From G963667675 sp965249215 (GTDB lineage: Bacteria; Chloroflexota; Dehalococcoidia; Lucifugimonadales; UBA3495), in contig CBDFLN010000002.1 of the NCBI GenBank assembly GCA_965249215.1, forward strand, positions 682,001 to 746,000: a stretch of DNA of 64,000 bases, given 5' to 3'. Below, in pieces: positions 42,972 to 51,474 of the stretch. The notes below the pieces were generated by a model. That model saw only the letters and a list, made by a program, of their open reading frames with translations, made no database searches and was not told the DNA's origin. The first letter of the stretch is position 1. The number at the start of each line of letters is the position of its first letter. A program made the translations under genes and the position numbers.

Positions 42972-43222
42972 TGGCGTCGACTTCTCAGGTGTGTATTTCT
43001 AGCAGCTTTGAAGTCCTCGAATGCGGACTTCTTCCGGCATGGGCTTCTCAGGCGCAAACTTCTTGCCTGAGTTCTCCAAAGCGGCGGCTTCCCCAACCGG
43101 TTCCCCTTTGTTCCTCAAAAAATTGTAACATAAGGCCCCTTTGAGCTTTCCTTCCACGACTTGCTCCCAAGGCCGATATTTTTGAACTTTTCAAAATCAT
43201 CCAAAATTCGTCGCATAATTGG

Positions 43223-43252
43223 TTGATTGTCCCCAATCCCCGCTGGTATAAG
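43223..43252 (+). promoter_or_regulatory. Putative promoter of minCDE
   Basis: TTGATT (43223-43228), an 18-bp spacer and TATAAG (43247-43252) lie 33 bp before the minC start, in the divergent ctpA/minC gap (42972-43284). No other gene is seen in this gap. Confidence 0.45.
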
Positions 43253-43284
43253 GAAGATGACATAACGTCGCGTTGTGGTAGGGA

Positions 43285-44094
43285 GTGAGGGTGGCGTCCA
43301 AGTCCGCGGTAGTCCAAGTTTCCGGAAGAGGCACCAACGTCGATTTCATAATCGACGATTCCGCGCCCTTTGACCAGATAACCCAAGACCTCCGTCAATA
43401 CCTCGTGGAAAACCGCGGCCTCTGGTCCAGGGGCAGCATCAGCGTCAACGCCGGTCGGCGTGTGCACTCCCAGGAGGAGCTTGACCAGATAAGGCAGGTC
43501 ATCGAGTCCGAGTCCGGACTCACCGTCAGCCGGTTCTGGTGCTCTCCAGACGATCTGGACCATGCAAGTCCCGCCGGCGACCTTCCCCCCTTTCTGACCT
43601 CCATTCCCACGGGGCCTTCTCCCCGCCGCGTCAAGACCGAAACAGCGCCCCGGCCCTGGTCCATACTCCGCCGCAACAGCGACTCCAAGCCCGGAAACTC
43701 CTCCAAGGGCCAGCCCGTTCAGGCGTTGTTCGTCAAGACCACGTTCCGCTCCGGCGAGTCCATTCGATATCCCGGCGACGTGGTGGTGCTGGCAGATGTG
43801 AACCCCGGCGCTGAAATTATGGCCGGCGGCGACATCGTGGTGTTTGGCCGCCTCCGCGGGCTCGCCCACGCCGGCGTTGACGGCGACCCTAAAGCCGCCA
43901 TCATCGCCCTCGACCTCGACGCTCCCCGTCTTCAGATAGGCCCCTATACCGGCCTTACACCGGCGGCCGGCTCCCGTTCCAAGTCCAAGACCGCCGGCCC
44001 TAAGATCGCCTACGTCAGGCGGCACAGCATATACGTCTCCCCCTTCGCGGGGCGGTTCGCAAGATACACCAGAGGGATACTTTATGAAGGGTAG
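43285..44094 (+). CDS. minC: Septum site-determining protein MinC
   Basis: This 269-residue MinC inhibits FtsZ polymerisation away from midcell together with MinD. An N-terminal MinC_N-like domain (1 to about 95), a Pro/Ser-rich linker (about 95-155) and a C-terminal MinC_C beta-solenoid are present. The last contains VVLADVNPGAEIMAGGDIVV and GRLRGLAHAGVDGD, which is diagnostic. The start is GTG at 43285. It overlaps minD by 11 bp. Confidence 0.95.
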   Translation: MRVASKSAVVQVSGRGTNVDFIIDDSAPFDQITQDLRQYLVENRGLWSRGSISVNAGRRVHSQEELDQIRQVIESESGLTVSRFWCSPDDLDHASPAGDLPPFLTSIPTGPSPRRVKTETAPRPWSILRRNSDSKPGNSSKGQPVQALFVKTTFRSGESIRYPGDVVVLADVNPGAEIMAGGDIVVFGRLRGLAHAGVDGDPKAAIIALDLDAPRLQIGPYTGLTPAAGSRSKSKTAGPKIAYVRRHSIYVSPFAGRFARYTRGILYEG

Positions 44095-44902
44095 GACTAT
44101 AGTAATAACCTCCGGCAAAGGCGGGGTCGGCAAGACCACCGCCACCGCCAATATCGGCACTGGCCTGGCCATGCGCGGCCACAAAGTCGTTGTCATCGAC
44201 TCCGACATCGGCCTCCGCAACCTGGACGTGATCATGGGCCTCGAGAACCGCATCGTCTACGACTTGGTCAACCTCCTGGAAGGCCACTGCAAGCCCCACC
44301 AGGCCATGATTCGCGACAAGCACGACTACGAGCTTTACCTGATCCCCGCTGCCCAGACCCGCGACAAGAACAGCATCGACGCCGAGCAGTTGCGCGGGCT
44401 TTGCGCCCGCCTTGAAGAGGACTTCGACTACGTCCTTATCGACTGCCCCGCCGGCATCGAACAGGGCTTCAAAAACGCCGTCGGCTCCGCCAGCGAGGCC
44501 ATCATCATCACCACACCCGAAGTCTCCGCCATCCGCGACGCCGACCGGGTAATTGGGCTGCTCGAGGCCGCCGAGCTCCACAAACCCAAGCTGGTCATCA
44601 ACCGCATCAACCCCGACATGGTCAAGCGCGGCGACATGATGGACCAGAAGGACGTGGTCAGCCTCTTGGCCGTCGACGTTCTTGGACTGGTGCCCGCCGA
44701 CGAAAAGACCATCACCGCGGCCAACAAGGGCGTCCCCGTTGTCCACGATAAAAAAGCCCCGTCCGGCGCAGCCTTCTTGAGGATCGCCGCCAGGGTCGAC
44801 GGCGACGACGTGCCTTTAGTCAAATTTGAAGCCAAATCTGGCTTCCTCGGCAAGTTCAAGGGACTCGTAGGTTTGAACGGGAGTGCTTATTCACATGCTT
44901 GA
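44084..44902 (+). CDS. minD: Septum site-determining ATPase MinD
   Basis: This 272-residue P-loop ATPase of the Mrp/MinD family binds the membrane and recruits MinC. The deviant Walker A GKGGVGKTT (about 10-18) is intact. DSDIGLRNLDVIMGLENR and DCPAGIEQGFKNAV are standard MinD motifs. The C-terminal helix (FLGKFKGLVGLNGSA) is expected to bind the membrane. The frame overlaps minC (11 bp) and minE (8 bp). Confidence 0.97.
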   Translation: MKGRTIVITSGKGGVGKTTATANIGTGLAMRGHKVVVIDSDIGLRNLDVIMGLENRIVYDLVNLLEGHCKPHQAMIRDKHDYELYLIPAAQTRDKNSIDAEQLRGLCARLEEDFDYVLIDCPAGIEQGFKNAVGSASEAIIITTPEVSAIRDADRVIGLLEAAELHKPKLVINRINPDMVKRGDMMDQKDVVSLLAVDVLGLVPADEKTITAANKGVPVVHDKKAPSGAAFLRIAARVDGDDVPLVKFEAKSGFLGKFKGLVGLNGSAYSHA

Positions 44903-45185
44903 GTTTTTGCGGTGGTTGATTAACCAACGGGAGCAGGACAAGAACCGGGAACGCACTAAAGACACTGCCCGGCAGCGGATGCGCTTGGTCTTGATGCACG
45001 ACCGGCTCGACCTGGCCCCGGATACAATGGAGAACATGAAACGGGAGATTTGGGAAGTCGTGTCACGCTACATGGTGGTTGAAGACGACTTCATGGAGTT
45101 CGAGGTACGCCGCCTGGACGAGCTAATGGTCCTCGTCTCCAACATCCAGGTCAAAGAGCTGGACCGCCTCGCCACCGCCACCTAG
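44895..45185 (+). CDS. minE: Cell division topological specificity factor MinE
   Basis: This 96-residue MinE stimulates MinD ATPase and sets the pole-to-pole oscillation. From ATG 44895 it starts MLEFLRWLINQ (membrane-targeting helix), continues with RQRMRLVLMHDRLDLAPDTM (MinD-contact region) and ends with the dimerisation domain. A GTG four codons upstream is possible but less likely. The last codons (GCCACCGCCACCTAG) are also the first part of a 40-bp tandem repeat, so the gene's 3' end lies in the repeat. Confidence 0.95.
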   Translation: MLEFLRWLINQREQDKNRERTKDTARQRMRLVLMHDRLDLAPDTMENMKREIWEVVSRYMVVEDDFMEFEVRRLDELMVLVSNIQVKELDRLATAT

Positions 45186-45310
45186 CGCCACCCCTCGAAC
45201 AACCCGGGGCCCCACCGCTACCCAGCGCCACCCCTCGAACAACCCGGGGCCCCACCGCCACCTAGCGCCACCCCTCGAACAACCCGGGGCCCCACCGCCA
45301 CCTAGCGCCA
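45182..45310. repeat. 40-bp tandem array starting in the minE stop region
   Basis: GCGCCACCCCTCGAACAACC begins at 45185, 45225 and 45265, with a shorter copy at 45305 (exact 40-bp steps). The unit includes CACCGCCACCTAG, identical to the end of minE, so the array seems to have grown from the gene's own 3' end. Confidence 0.85.
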
Positions 45311-45363
45311 CCCTTTACATACTCGGCGCCACCTTGAACCAACCCCGCCTCGCGCCCAACCTC

Positions 45364-46160
45364 GTAGGGGCGAAAAATCTTTCGCCCTCACCGCACCCAT
45401 CAACCATCCCGCCACTCCGTCCCATCCCCCCTTCATCCCCGCGCACGAAGACCATGCCATAACCTGGGCCTGGGTTGTCCGTTCGTCCTGAGGGAAATCG
45501 AAGGGCGCACGGACTGCCGGGGTTACGCAAGGGTCTCCGAAAGCGGGCACCCAGCGCCCCCAACCCGGCCGCCCCAACCTCGTAGGGGCGAAACATCTTT
45601 CGCCCCCACCGCACCCCACAACCATCCCTTCACTCCGTCCCATCCCCCCGTCATCCCCGCGCACGAAGACCATTGCATAGCCTGGGCCTGGGCTTCTCGT
45701 TCCCCCTGAGCCTGTCCTGAGCCCGTCGAAGGGGGAAATCGAAGGGCCCCCGCCCCGTCATTCCGGCCCCCGAGCCGGAATCTATCCCTGGCATCCAACC
45801 TCTTAGACGCCCCCGCCGACCCCACCGCCCCGTTCGCCCTGAGCCTGCCCTGAGTCCGTCGAAGGGGGAAATCGAAGGGCCCGCCCCGCACCCCCGTCAT
45901 TCCAAGCGCAGCCGAGGAATCTCAAACGCCGGAGGACCACCTCCCCGTTCGTCCTGAGGGAAATCGAAGGATGAACGGCGGCGCAGCCGGCTCCCCGCTC
46001 GCCCTGAGCTTGTCGAAGGGCCCGTCGAAGGGGGAAATCGAAGGGCCCCCCACCCGTCATTCCGGCCCCCGAGCCGGAATCTATCCCTGGCCCCCAGCCT
46101 CCCAGATGTCCCCGCCAACCCCACCGCCCCGTTCGCCCTGAGCCTGTCGAAGGGCGCGAA
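45364..46160. repeat. Mixed repeat field (families A, B, C) before the TIR gene
   Basis: Family A copies lie at 45364-45391 and 45582-45609, and family B at 45476-45514. Family C hairpins (tcattccggcccccgagccggaatctat) are at about 45757-45785 and 46058-46086. Several CTTGTCGAAGGG-type words also occur. No gene is supported from 45186 to 46258. Confidence 0.8.
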
Positions 46161-46258
46161 TCTGGGAATAGATTAATCTGCATTTTCTTGACTCGGCCCC
46201 GACCTAACCACGGTGTACCAACCGGGACCTAGCACCAAATGCTAGCGCCCAAGTCGAA

Positions 46259-47017
46259 TTAGGTTTCGGACAGATCACTCGCCGCTTGGTAACCTTCTCT
46301 GGTAACTTCAAAGGCTTCGCCTTCAGATCCAAGTCCTTTGACGTACCCTAGTCTTTGGAGGTCTTCTAGCCCGCCGACCCACATGGCGACGGTCCTGGGA
46401 TCCTGATCCGGAATCATCGACTTGTGGCTCGCCTCGATGAATTGGCCCCCCATGGTACGGACATACATCACTACCCCGTCGCCCGCGACAGCCTCTAGCA
46501 AAATCGCTTTGGCCTCCTGGGAAAGCATCACCCTGTGCGGAATAGTCGGTTCAAGAGTGACAACGGGGATATCGTCTCGCCGTCCGATGGTTGCGGCTGT
46601 TAAAGGCAATGCCCGGACAATTTCACGCAACGCCTCAAGCGGCGTTTTGGGAGTTTTCCAAACGTAAGGCTTTAGAAGTTCCGGTATTGGTGCCTTGACT
46701 CCGTCTTCATCGGCAAACTGTAAAGCGATGATTGCGAACTGTTCTTGCTTCTCTCGTTTTTCTTGGATAGCGTAGTTTATCTCGGATTCTAGGTAACCCT
46801 CATCTTTGAAATACGGCGTTATAAAGAACACAACGGCACAGGAACTTTGCATGCCCCGTATTAGCCCGCGTTCAAGTGTCGTGCCAGCTGGCATCGCATC
46901 TTCATCGAGCCAAGGTTCGTAGCCCAAAACCTCAAGGGTTTCCTTGAAATCCCTTACAATCTGTTTATCCGCCCCTTTATGGCTCAGAAATATCCTCTTA
47001 GGACTTGAGGCCTCCAT
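46259..47017 (-). CDS. TIR-domain protein, probable defence effector
   Basis: This 252-residue protein has an N-terminal TIR domain (about 6-135): RIFLSHKGADKQIVRDFKET, GYEPWLDEDAMPAG, SCAVVFFITPYF and YLESEINYA. Glu79 in the last motif is the likely catalytic Glu of TIR NADases. The C-terminal part (about 150-245) has a winged-helix-like end (VAMWVGGLEDLQRLGYVKG, EVTREGYQAA). Bacterial TIR proteins commonly deplete NAD or make signalling molecules when phage is sensed. The start lies 33 bp after the stop of the methylase gene, so the two are probably co-transcribed. GC looks lower than in neighbours, suggesting transfer. Partner and trigger are not known. Confidence 0.85.
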   Translation of the reverse strand: MEASSPKRIFLSHKGADKQIVRDFKETLEVLGYEPWLDEDAMPAGTTLERGLIRGMQSSCAVVFFITPYFKDEGYLESEINYAIQEKREKQEQFAIIALQFADEDGVKAPIPELLKPYVWKTPKTPLEALREIVRALPLTAATIGRRDDIPVVTLEPTIPHRVMLSQEAKAILLEAVAGDGVVMYVRTMGGQFIEASHKSMIPDQDPRTVAMWVGGLEDLQRLGYVKGLGSEGEAFEVTREGYQAASDLSET

Positions 47018-47050
47018 TTAACGCTCCTTCGGCGTGAGGGATCTGTGCCC

Positions 47051-49609
47051 CTAAACCACCAACCCCGCCCCCTTCGGCCGCGCCTTGCCCCCGTGCACCG
47101 AAGGCTCCGCGCACCACTTGGCCGCCAGCCGCCGCACCCCTTTGTAGACCTCCTCGTCGAAGCCCAGCAGGTCGCACACCACCCGCCGGTCCAGCAAAGC
47201 GCGGTTGGGGTCGGCATCCGCCAGGTACGCCGGCTTTAACTCCTTGTCCCTGAACTCCTCGAATATCGCCTCGGCCTTGTCCAGTTGCTCACCGGATAGG
47301 CACCGAAAATCCAAAACAGGAAGCGACTCCGCCGAGCGGATCGTCGCGTCGCCACGACCGGCAACTTGACGATTCGAGTGCCACCAATAGGCCACCAGCC
47401 CCAAGGTGCTGTTCGCCCACAGAACGAATGGGCAATCATACGATGGCTTGCTGAACTGGACATTTGGCCAAGCCCGACCACCTATGCTCTGATGCTCGGT
47501 AAAAGCTACTGACAGTGGCTGGGAGTTAAAACGGAATCCTCTACTGATATGGCAGCGGCTCGCGGTACCCCATCCCTTCGCCGCTTTCTCTTCCATGCCC
47601 TTCCTAACGCGCAACTGTGAGTCCGGGGCACAAATTATGCGAGTCTCCTTCTTAGCGTCGTGGTTCCACAGGGCAGGAAAGGTGGCCGTAGGACTCGCCG
47701 ATTCCCTGTCAAATGGTCCTCGTGGAGCTGGCCCTGTGATGTCTCGGTCAAGCCAGCCCAGTTTGGCTAGATCACCCAACAATGCCGTGGGCAATTCAAC
47801 AGAGGTGGCGCTTCCTGGAAGCCATAGTATCGAACAGGACAGGCCATAGGCGGTTTGGGCTAGAGAGTGGTCTGACAGGCGCACCGCGCCCCAGTTGTCT
47901 CCGCCCGTCCCAGAGTGAGAGGTTATCGTTTCGCCGGCCGATTCTTCCCCTACTGCCAGGGGTGTTCCCCCAAAAGGACCGTCCTCGATGCGTCTTACGT
48001 GACCTCCATCCAACAGCCGCGCAGCCAGAGAGCTTGCGAAGGCGAATCCACGGGGCCTATGTCTGAGGGATGTGAAGCGTCTCCTTCCGTCTGATGATTC
48101 ATTCTGCCTAAGCCTCCGGGCGACCACCAAACAGTCAGCCATGCCCGTGTCTGAGGAAAAAGAGATCTCATGGTCGTCCGCGCCGGCTATGCTCAGCACA
48201 GTCAAATCCGTGTAATGACCGGCAAGCATCTCACGAAACTTCTCCCAGGATAGGCCGATGGTAGCTGACAATGGGATCACCAGTGCCAAGACTCCGCCGG
48301 GCTTCAACTTCCTGTGGGCCAGTGCCGCAAAACCGGAGCCTACTCCCGCATTGCCGTGGTAGCACGTGTCATCTCCCAATTTGTTGACACGGCCTCCCAT
48401 AGCAGTCTGGTCGTCAGCGGTCGCATCGAAAGCAGCAAAGGCCGGATTCGTTATATCGGCATGTGCTCCCTCGTGGTTTGTGGCCCGAGTAAACGGAGGG
48501 TTCATGATCACCAGGTCGTACCCCTCGTCTGGTATCTCAGCCTGTATCTGCGCCGCCGTCTCTTCACCTGCGCTTCCCGTCCGCATCGCCGGGTCGCTGG
48601 TGTTGAATAACGTCAGCACGTTAGAGGACTGCAGAAGCTCCAGCGACCCTATCATCACGCTGCCGTCCTGCATCCGCCCGTACGGCATGGTGTAAAGGTG
48701 AGAATTGTTGAACCGGACCGACGGCTCCACGCCCGACAGGGTCGAGCCGGTGATGTGCACCGCCGAGGGCATCACGTCGCAGCCGTACAGCACCTCCTCC
48801 ATCATCACCTTATGCAGGGCCTCCAGGTCGCCCCCGGTTCGCTCGTGCCGGGCGGCAATCTGCTCGTAAACCGCCGATAGCAGCGCGCCCGTCCCGCAGG
48901 CGAAGTCGCCGATGCGCAGCTTGCTGATGACCTCGGCGCTGGACCAGTCCACCCCTTCCATCTTGGCCACCGCCAGCCGCGCCAGCAGCGCCGCCGACGC
49001 CGGCAGCGTGTAAAACGTCGCCAGGTACTTGCGGTCGGCTATCAGCCTCTGGAAAATGCGCCCCGTCAGGTCGTGGGCGTTGTCCACTCCCGTCGCATTG
49101 ACCGACTGGGCCGTGTTCCTCAACAGCCTGAGGACGTTGGCCCCATCGGACGATGGAAGTTGCTCCAGGATGTCCTTGGCGATGGCGAAGATGGCCCAGT
49201 AGTTGATTTTAAGTATGTCGTTCCAGGCGGCCAGCGTCTCGCCCTGCGGGTTGGCCACGCCGTCGCCGCACACCATCGCCAGGGGCCGCACCCCTTCGTG
49301 CATCCCGGCAATCCGCCCGTGAAACACCAGGGCGTTCGCCATGATGGCACACGCCATGCGCCTGGTCTGTGGCACGTTGGTCATCCCCAGCAGGCGAGCG
49401 ATGGCCGTAGTGATGCCCGGCTTGGTCTCGTTCACCTCGTCCAGGAGCTTTGCCGCGCCGTCGATTCCGTCCTGGAGCGTGGCGATTGCCTGGTCCACGG
49501 CCCGCTGCGGTACGGACACCAGCCGCACCATGTCGGCCAGGTCCTCTACCGGACCCTCCAGCCAGCCCGACTCCGGGAAGCGGCTCTGTCCGCCCTCCTC
49601 GGTGAACAC
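47051..49609 (-). CDS. N6-adenine DNA methylase-type protein, body of frameshifted gene
   Basis: This is an 852-residue open frame, and its frame stays open upstream to 49663. SAM-binding motif DFACGTGALL is at about 235-244, and the catalytic motif NPPF at about 370-373; FYTLP just ahead (about 199) is typical of type I/IIG N6-adenine methylases. The C-terminal 400 residues probably include target recognition (LPGSATSVELPTALLGDLAK, WANSTLGLVAYWWHSN). No separate hsdS or hsdR is adjacent. The GTG at 49609 has no good ribosome-binding site, and residues encoded 5' of it (KEVYDLQAALKDARLSY) look real. The protein is therefore probably made by frameshifting from the 49955 start, about 967 residues in all. 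Mid-gene GC is low. Confidence 0.85.
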   Translation of the reverse strand: MFTEEGGQSRFPESGWLEGPVEDLADMVRLVSVPQRAVDQAIATLQDGIDGAAKLLDEVNETKPGITTAIARLLGMTNVPQTRRMACAIMANALVFHGRIAGMHEGVRPLAMVCGDGVANPQGETLAAWNDILKINYWAIFAIAKDILEQLPSSDGANVLRLLRNTAQSVNATGVDNAHDLTGRIFQRLIADRKYLATFYTLPASAALLARLAVAKMEGVDWSSAEVISKLRIGDFACGTGALLSAVYEQIAARHERTGGDLEALHKVMMEEVLYGCDVMPSAVHITGSTLSGVEPSVRFNNSHLYTMPYGRMQDGSVMIGSLELLQSSNVLTLFNTSDPAMRTGSAGEETAAQIQAEIPDEGYDLVIMNPPFTRATNHEGAHADITNPAFAAFDATADDQTAMGGRVNKLGDDTCYHGNAGVGSGFAALAHRKLKPGGVLALVIPLSATIGLSWEKFREMLAGHYTDLTVLSIAGADDHEISFSSDTGMADCLVVARRLRQNESSDGRRRFTSLRHRPRGFAFASSLAARLLDGGHVRRIEDGPFGGTPLAVGEESAGETITSHSGTGGDNWGAVRLSDHSLAQTAYGLSCSILWLPGSATSVELPTALLGDLAKLGWLDRDITGPAPRGPFDRESASPTATFPALWNHDAKKETRIICAPDSQLRVRKGMEEKAAKGWGTASRCHISRGFRFNSQPLSVAFTEHQSIGGRAWPNVQFSKPSYDCPFVLWANSTLGLVAYWWHSNRQVAGRGDATIRSAESLPVLDFRCLSGEQLDKAEAIFEEFRDKELKPAYLADADPNRALLDRRVVCDLLGFDEEVYKGVRRLAAKWCAEPSVHGGKARPKGAGLVV

Positions 49610-49659
49610 GCAGTAGGAAAGGCGGGCATCTTTGAGGGCGGCCTGCAGGTCGTAGACCT

Positions 49660-49676
49660 CTTTAAAGAGCCTCCGG
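49660..49676 (-). promoter_or_regulatory. Putative programmed +1 frameshift site
   Basis: On the minus strand the 3' end of the first frame reads CCG GAG GCT CTT TAA A. The stop is TAA (49664-49662), CTT lies just before it, and a Shine-Dalgarno-like GGAGG (49674-49670) lies two bases ahead of CTT. Slipping CTT by +1 continues AAA GAG GTC into the methylase frame. The bacterial prfB site has the same parts in the same order (SD, CTT, stop). A plain frameshift mutation or assembly error is the alternative. Confidence 0.5.
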
Positions 49677-49955
49677 ATAGCGAAGGGCGATTACTGCCTC
49701 GATGACCCTCCCGTTGGACGCCGCCGTCAACCCCAGCCGCTCCTTCGCTTCCGGCTCGACGGTTGCCGCAGGCAAATACTCCGCCTCGATGACCACCGGC
49801 GACCGCCCCGGCGCAGTGATGAGGATGTCGGGTTTTAGCCCAGGACGCCCCGCGATTGCCTGGGTATTCTCCGACAGCGCTTTGCCCCGGGGCAGCATCT
49901 TCTGCAGCAGGTTGCCCAGGGCGTTATTTACATTGGGTTCGGTCTGGTGCGGCAT
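49662..49955 (-). CDS. N-terminal nuclease-like domain of the methylase gene
   Basis: This 97-residue frame starts at ATG 49955 (GTAGGA five bases upstream). GLKPDILITAPGRSPVVIEAEY (about 39-60) has Asp and then Glu-x-Glu in PD-(D/E)xK spacing, with Glu in the place of the usual Lys. It resembles N-terminal endonuclease-like domains of type IIG/I systems. It ends VIALRYPEAL at a TAA that sits on the frameshift site, and the following frame continues with the methylase. The same protein is therefore likely to carry both parts. It may also be translated alone as a short product. Catalytic activity is not proven. Confidence 0.7.
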   Translation of the reverse strand: MPHQTEPNVNNALGNLLQKMLPRGKALSENTQAIAGRPGLKPDILITAPGRSPVVIEAEYLPAATVEPEAKERLGLTAASNGRVIEAVIALRYPEAL

Positions 49956-49980
49956 AGCTTCCTACCCAGTCAGGCTCGAT

Positions 49981-49994
49981 TATTACCGATAATA
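49981..49994. promoter_or_regulatory. Inverted repeat upstream of the nuclease-methylase gene
   Basis: TATTA-CCGA-TAATA is a perfect inverted repeat 26 bp upstream of the ATG at 49955, in an AT-rich stretch of otherwise GC-rich DNA. It may be an operator or part of the promoter. No regulator gene is adjacent. Confidence 0.3.
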
Positions 49995-50153
49995 GCACAC
50001 GCCGTCCCGCGGCCCCTGCCACCCTCCCTCTTCATCTGGCGATTCCACCCTTCCCCACCGCCCCGTCGCCCCGAACCCCGCCCCCCTCAGCCAGCCCTTA
50101 GCCCCCCCACTCACCCTGGCCCGTCGAAGGGCCCGCCCTGAGACTGCCTCCCC

Positions 50154-50580
50154 GTTCGCCCTGAGGCTCTCGAAGGGTGAACCGGGGGGAACCGGCTACC
50201 GTTCGCCCTGAGGCTCTCGAAGGGTGAACCGGGGGGAACCGGCTACCGTTCGCCCTGAGGCTCTCGAAGGGTGAACCGGGGGGAACCGGCTACCGTTCGC
50301 CCTGAGGCTCTCGAAGGGTGAACCGGGGGGAACCGGCTACCGTTCGCCCTGAGGCTCTCGAAGGGCCAACCGGGGCGAGCCGTGTTCCGTTCGCCCCGAG
50401 GGAAATCGAAGGGTGAACCGGGGGTAGCCGAGTTCCGCTCGCCCTGAGGCTCTCGAAGGGTGAACCGGGGGGAGCCGTGTTCCGTTCGCCCCGAGGGAAA
50501 TCGAAGGGTGAACCGGGGGTAGCCGCGTTCCGTTCGCCCTGAGGCTCTCGAAGGGCCTGCCCTGAGCTTGTCGAAGGGCC
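50154..50580. repeat. 47-bp tandem array of family B-like units
   Basis: GTTCGCCCTGAGGCTCTCG begins at 50154, 50201, 50248, 50295 and 50342 (47-bp steps), followed by about four more divergent 47-48-bp units to 50580. Two of these carry the gagggaaatcgaagg core of family B. The gap 49956-50153 also holds no gene. Confidence 0.9.
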
Positions 50581-50715
50581 CAACCCACACCCCAAATCCA
50601 CTGACATTTCCCCCCTTGCCCACCCCCACAGATTCCCCATATCATAGATGCAGGTCAGGTTCCTGCCATATCGCCGGACCCAATCAAGACCAGCCACTGA
50701 GGCCCGTGACGTGTC

Positions 50716-51036
50716 GTGACCAAACGCCGCTCCAGCCCCGAATCCTCCAACCCTCCCCCGCCTGCTGCCGACGCCCCAAAATGGAACGAAATGGTACAGA
50801 ATGGTACAGAATTCGAAAAATCCGGCCCTTCCTCCCACCGGCAGCAAGCTCTGCCCATCATCGCCGCTGCTCCCACCCTGGCTCAAGCCGCACGCTCCTC
50901 CGGCACAGGACAAGATGCTCCCTACCGTTGGCTCCAAGACCACCGCTTCCGCCATGAACTGACCCGCCTCCGCCCGAACACAGCCGACCTCGCCCGCTAT
51001 GAACTCCGGGGGCTTATACTCCGCTGTTTGGATATG
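50716..51036 (+). pseudogene. Helix-turn-helix (phage-type) gene fragment
   Basis: From about 50770 the frame reads KWNEMVQNGTEFEKSGP, then LAQAARSSGTGQDAPYRWLQ (an HTH of the AxxxxxS...YRW type), HRFRHELTRLR and a short helical end RYELRGLILRCLDMS. After about 51036 the frame passes into repeat DNA (tccaagccggaatctatcccc), so the C-terminus is lost. It resembles phBC6A51-like phage helix-turn-helix proteins. Related short pieces (KWDEM...) lie at about 51355-51420 and, in minus orientation, at 60900-61050. Confidence 0.4.
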
Positions 51037-51474
51037 TCAACGAATTACCCGACACTTACAATTCCCGCCTCCAAGCCGGAATCTATCCCCTGCGTCCAGC
51101 CTCCAAAAAGCCCCTCACCCCAACCCGTCACTGACACCAGGCCGTTGACCCACCCGCCCCAGGCCGGTAAGCTGAGACCACATGACGCAAACCCGAACAG
51201 CCAACCCCCGGTGGTGCGCCGCCGGCCGCCGGCCGCCGCCAACCGCGGGCGTTCCCGCCTCCCTTCGCGGTGAGGCTCTCGCATCAAGCCAGCGTAGAAT
51301 GGCGCAAAATGTCTCGGAAATACGAAAACTCCTGAACCGAGAGCCATCCCGTCACCAAATCCAAAAGTGGGACGAAATGGGACCCAGCGGAACGGGACTA
51401 AATTTTTCCGGCCTTTTGCCCGCCAAACCTCCTTCCTGCTACAATCCTCCAAAATCTAGGGCTCAGGGGGCAAA

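Noticed and set aside
47051..49609. Methylase as the HsdM of a standard type I system
   Set aside because: No hsdS or hsdR gene is adjacent, and the protein has its own long C-terminal part and an N-terminal nuclease-like domain, unlike HsdM.
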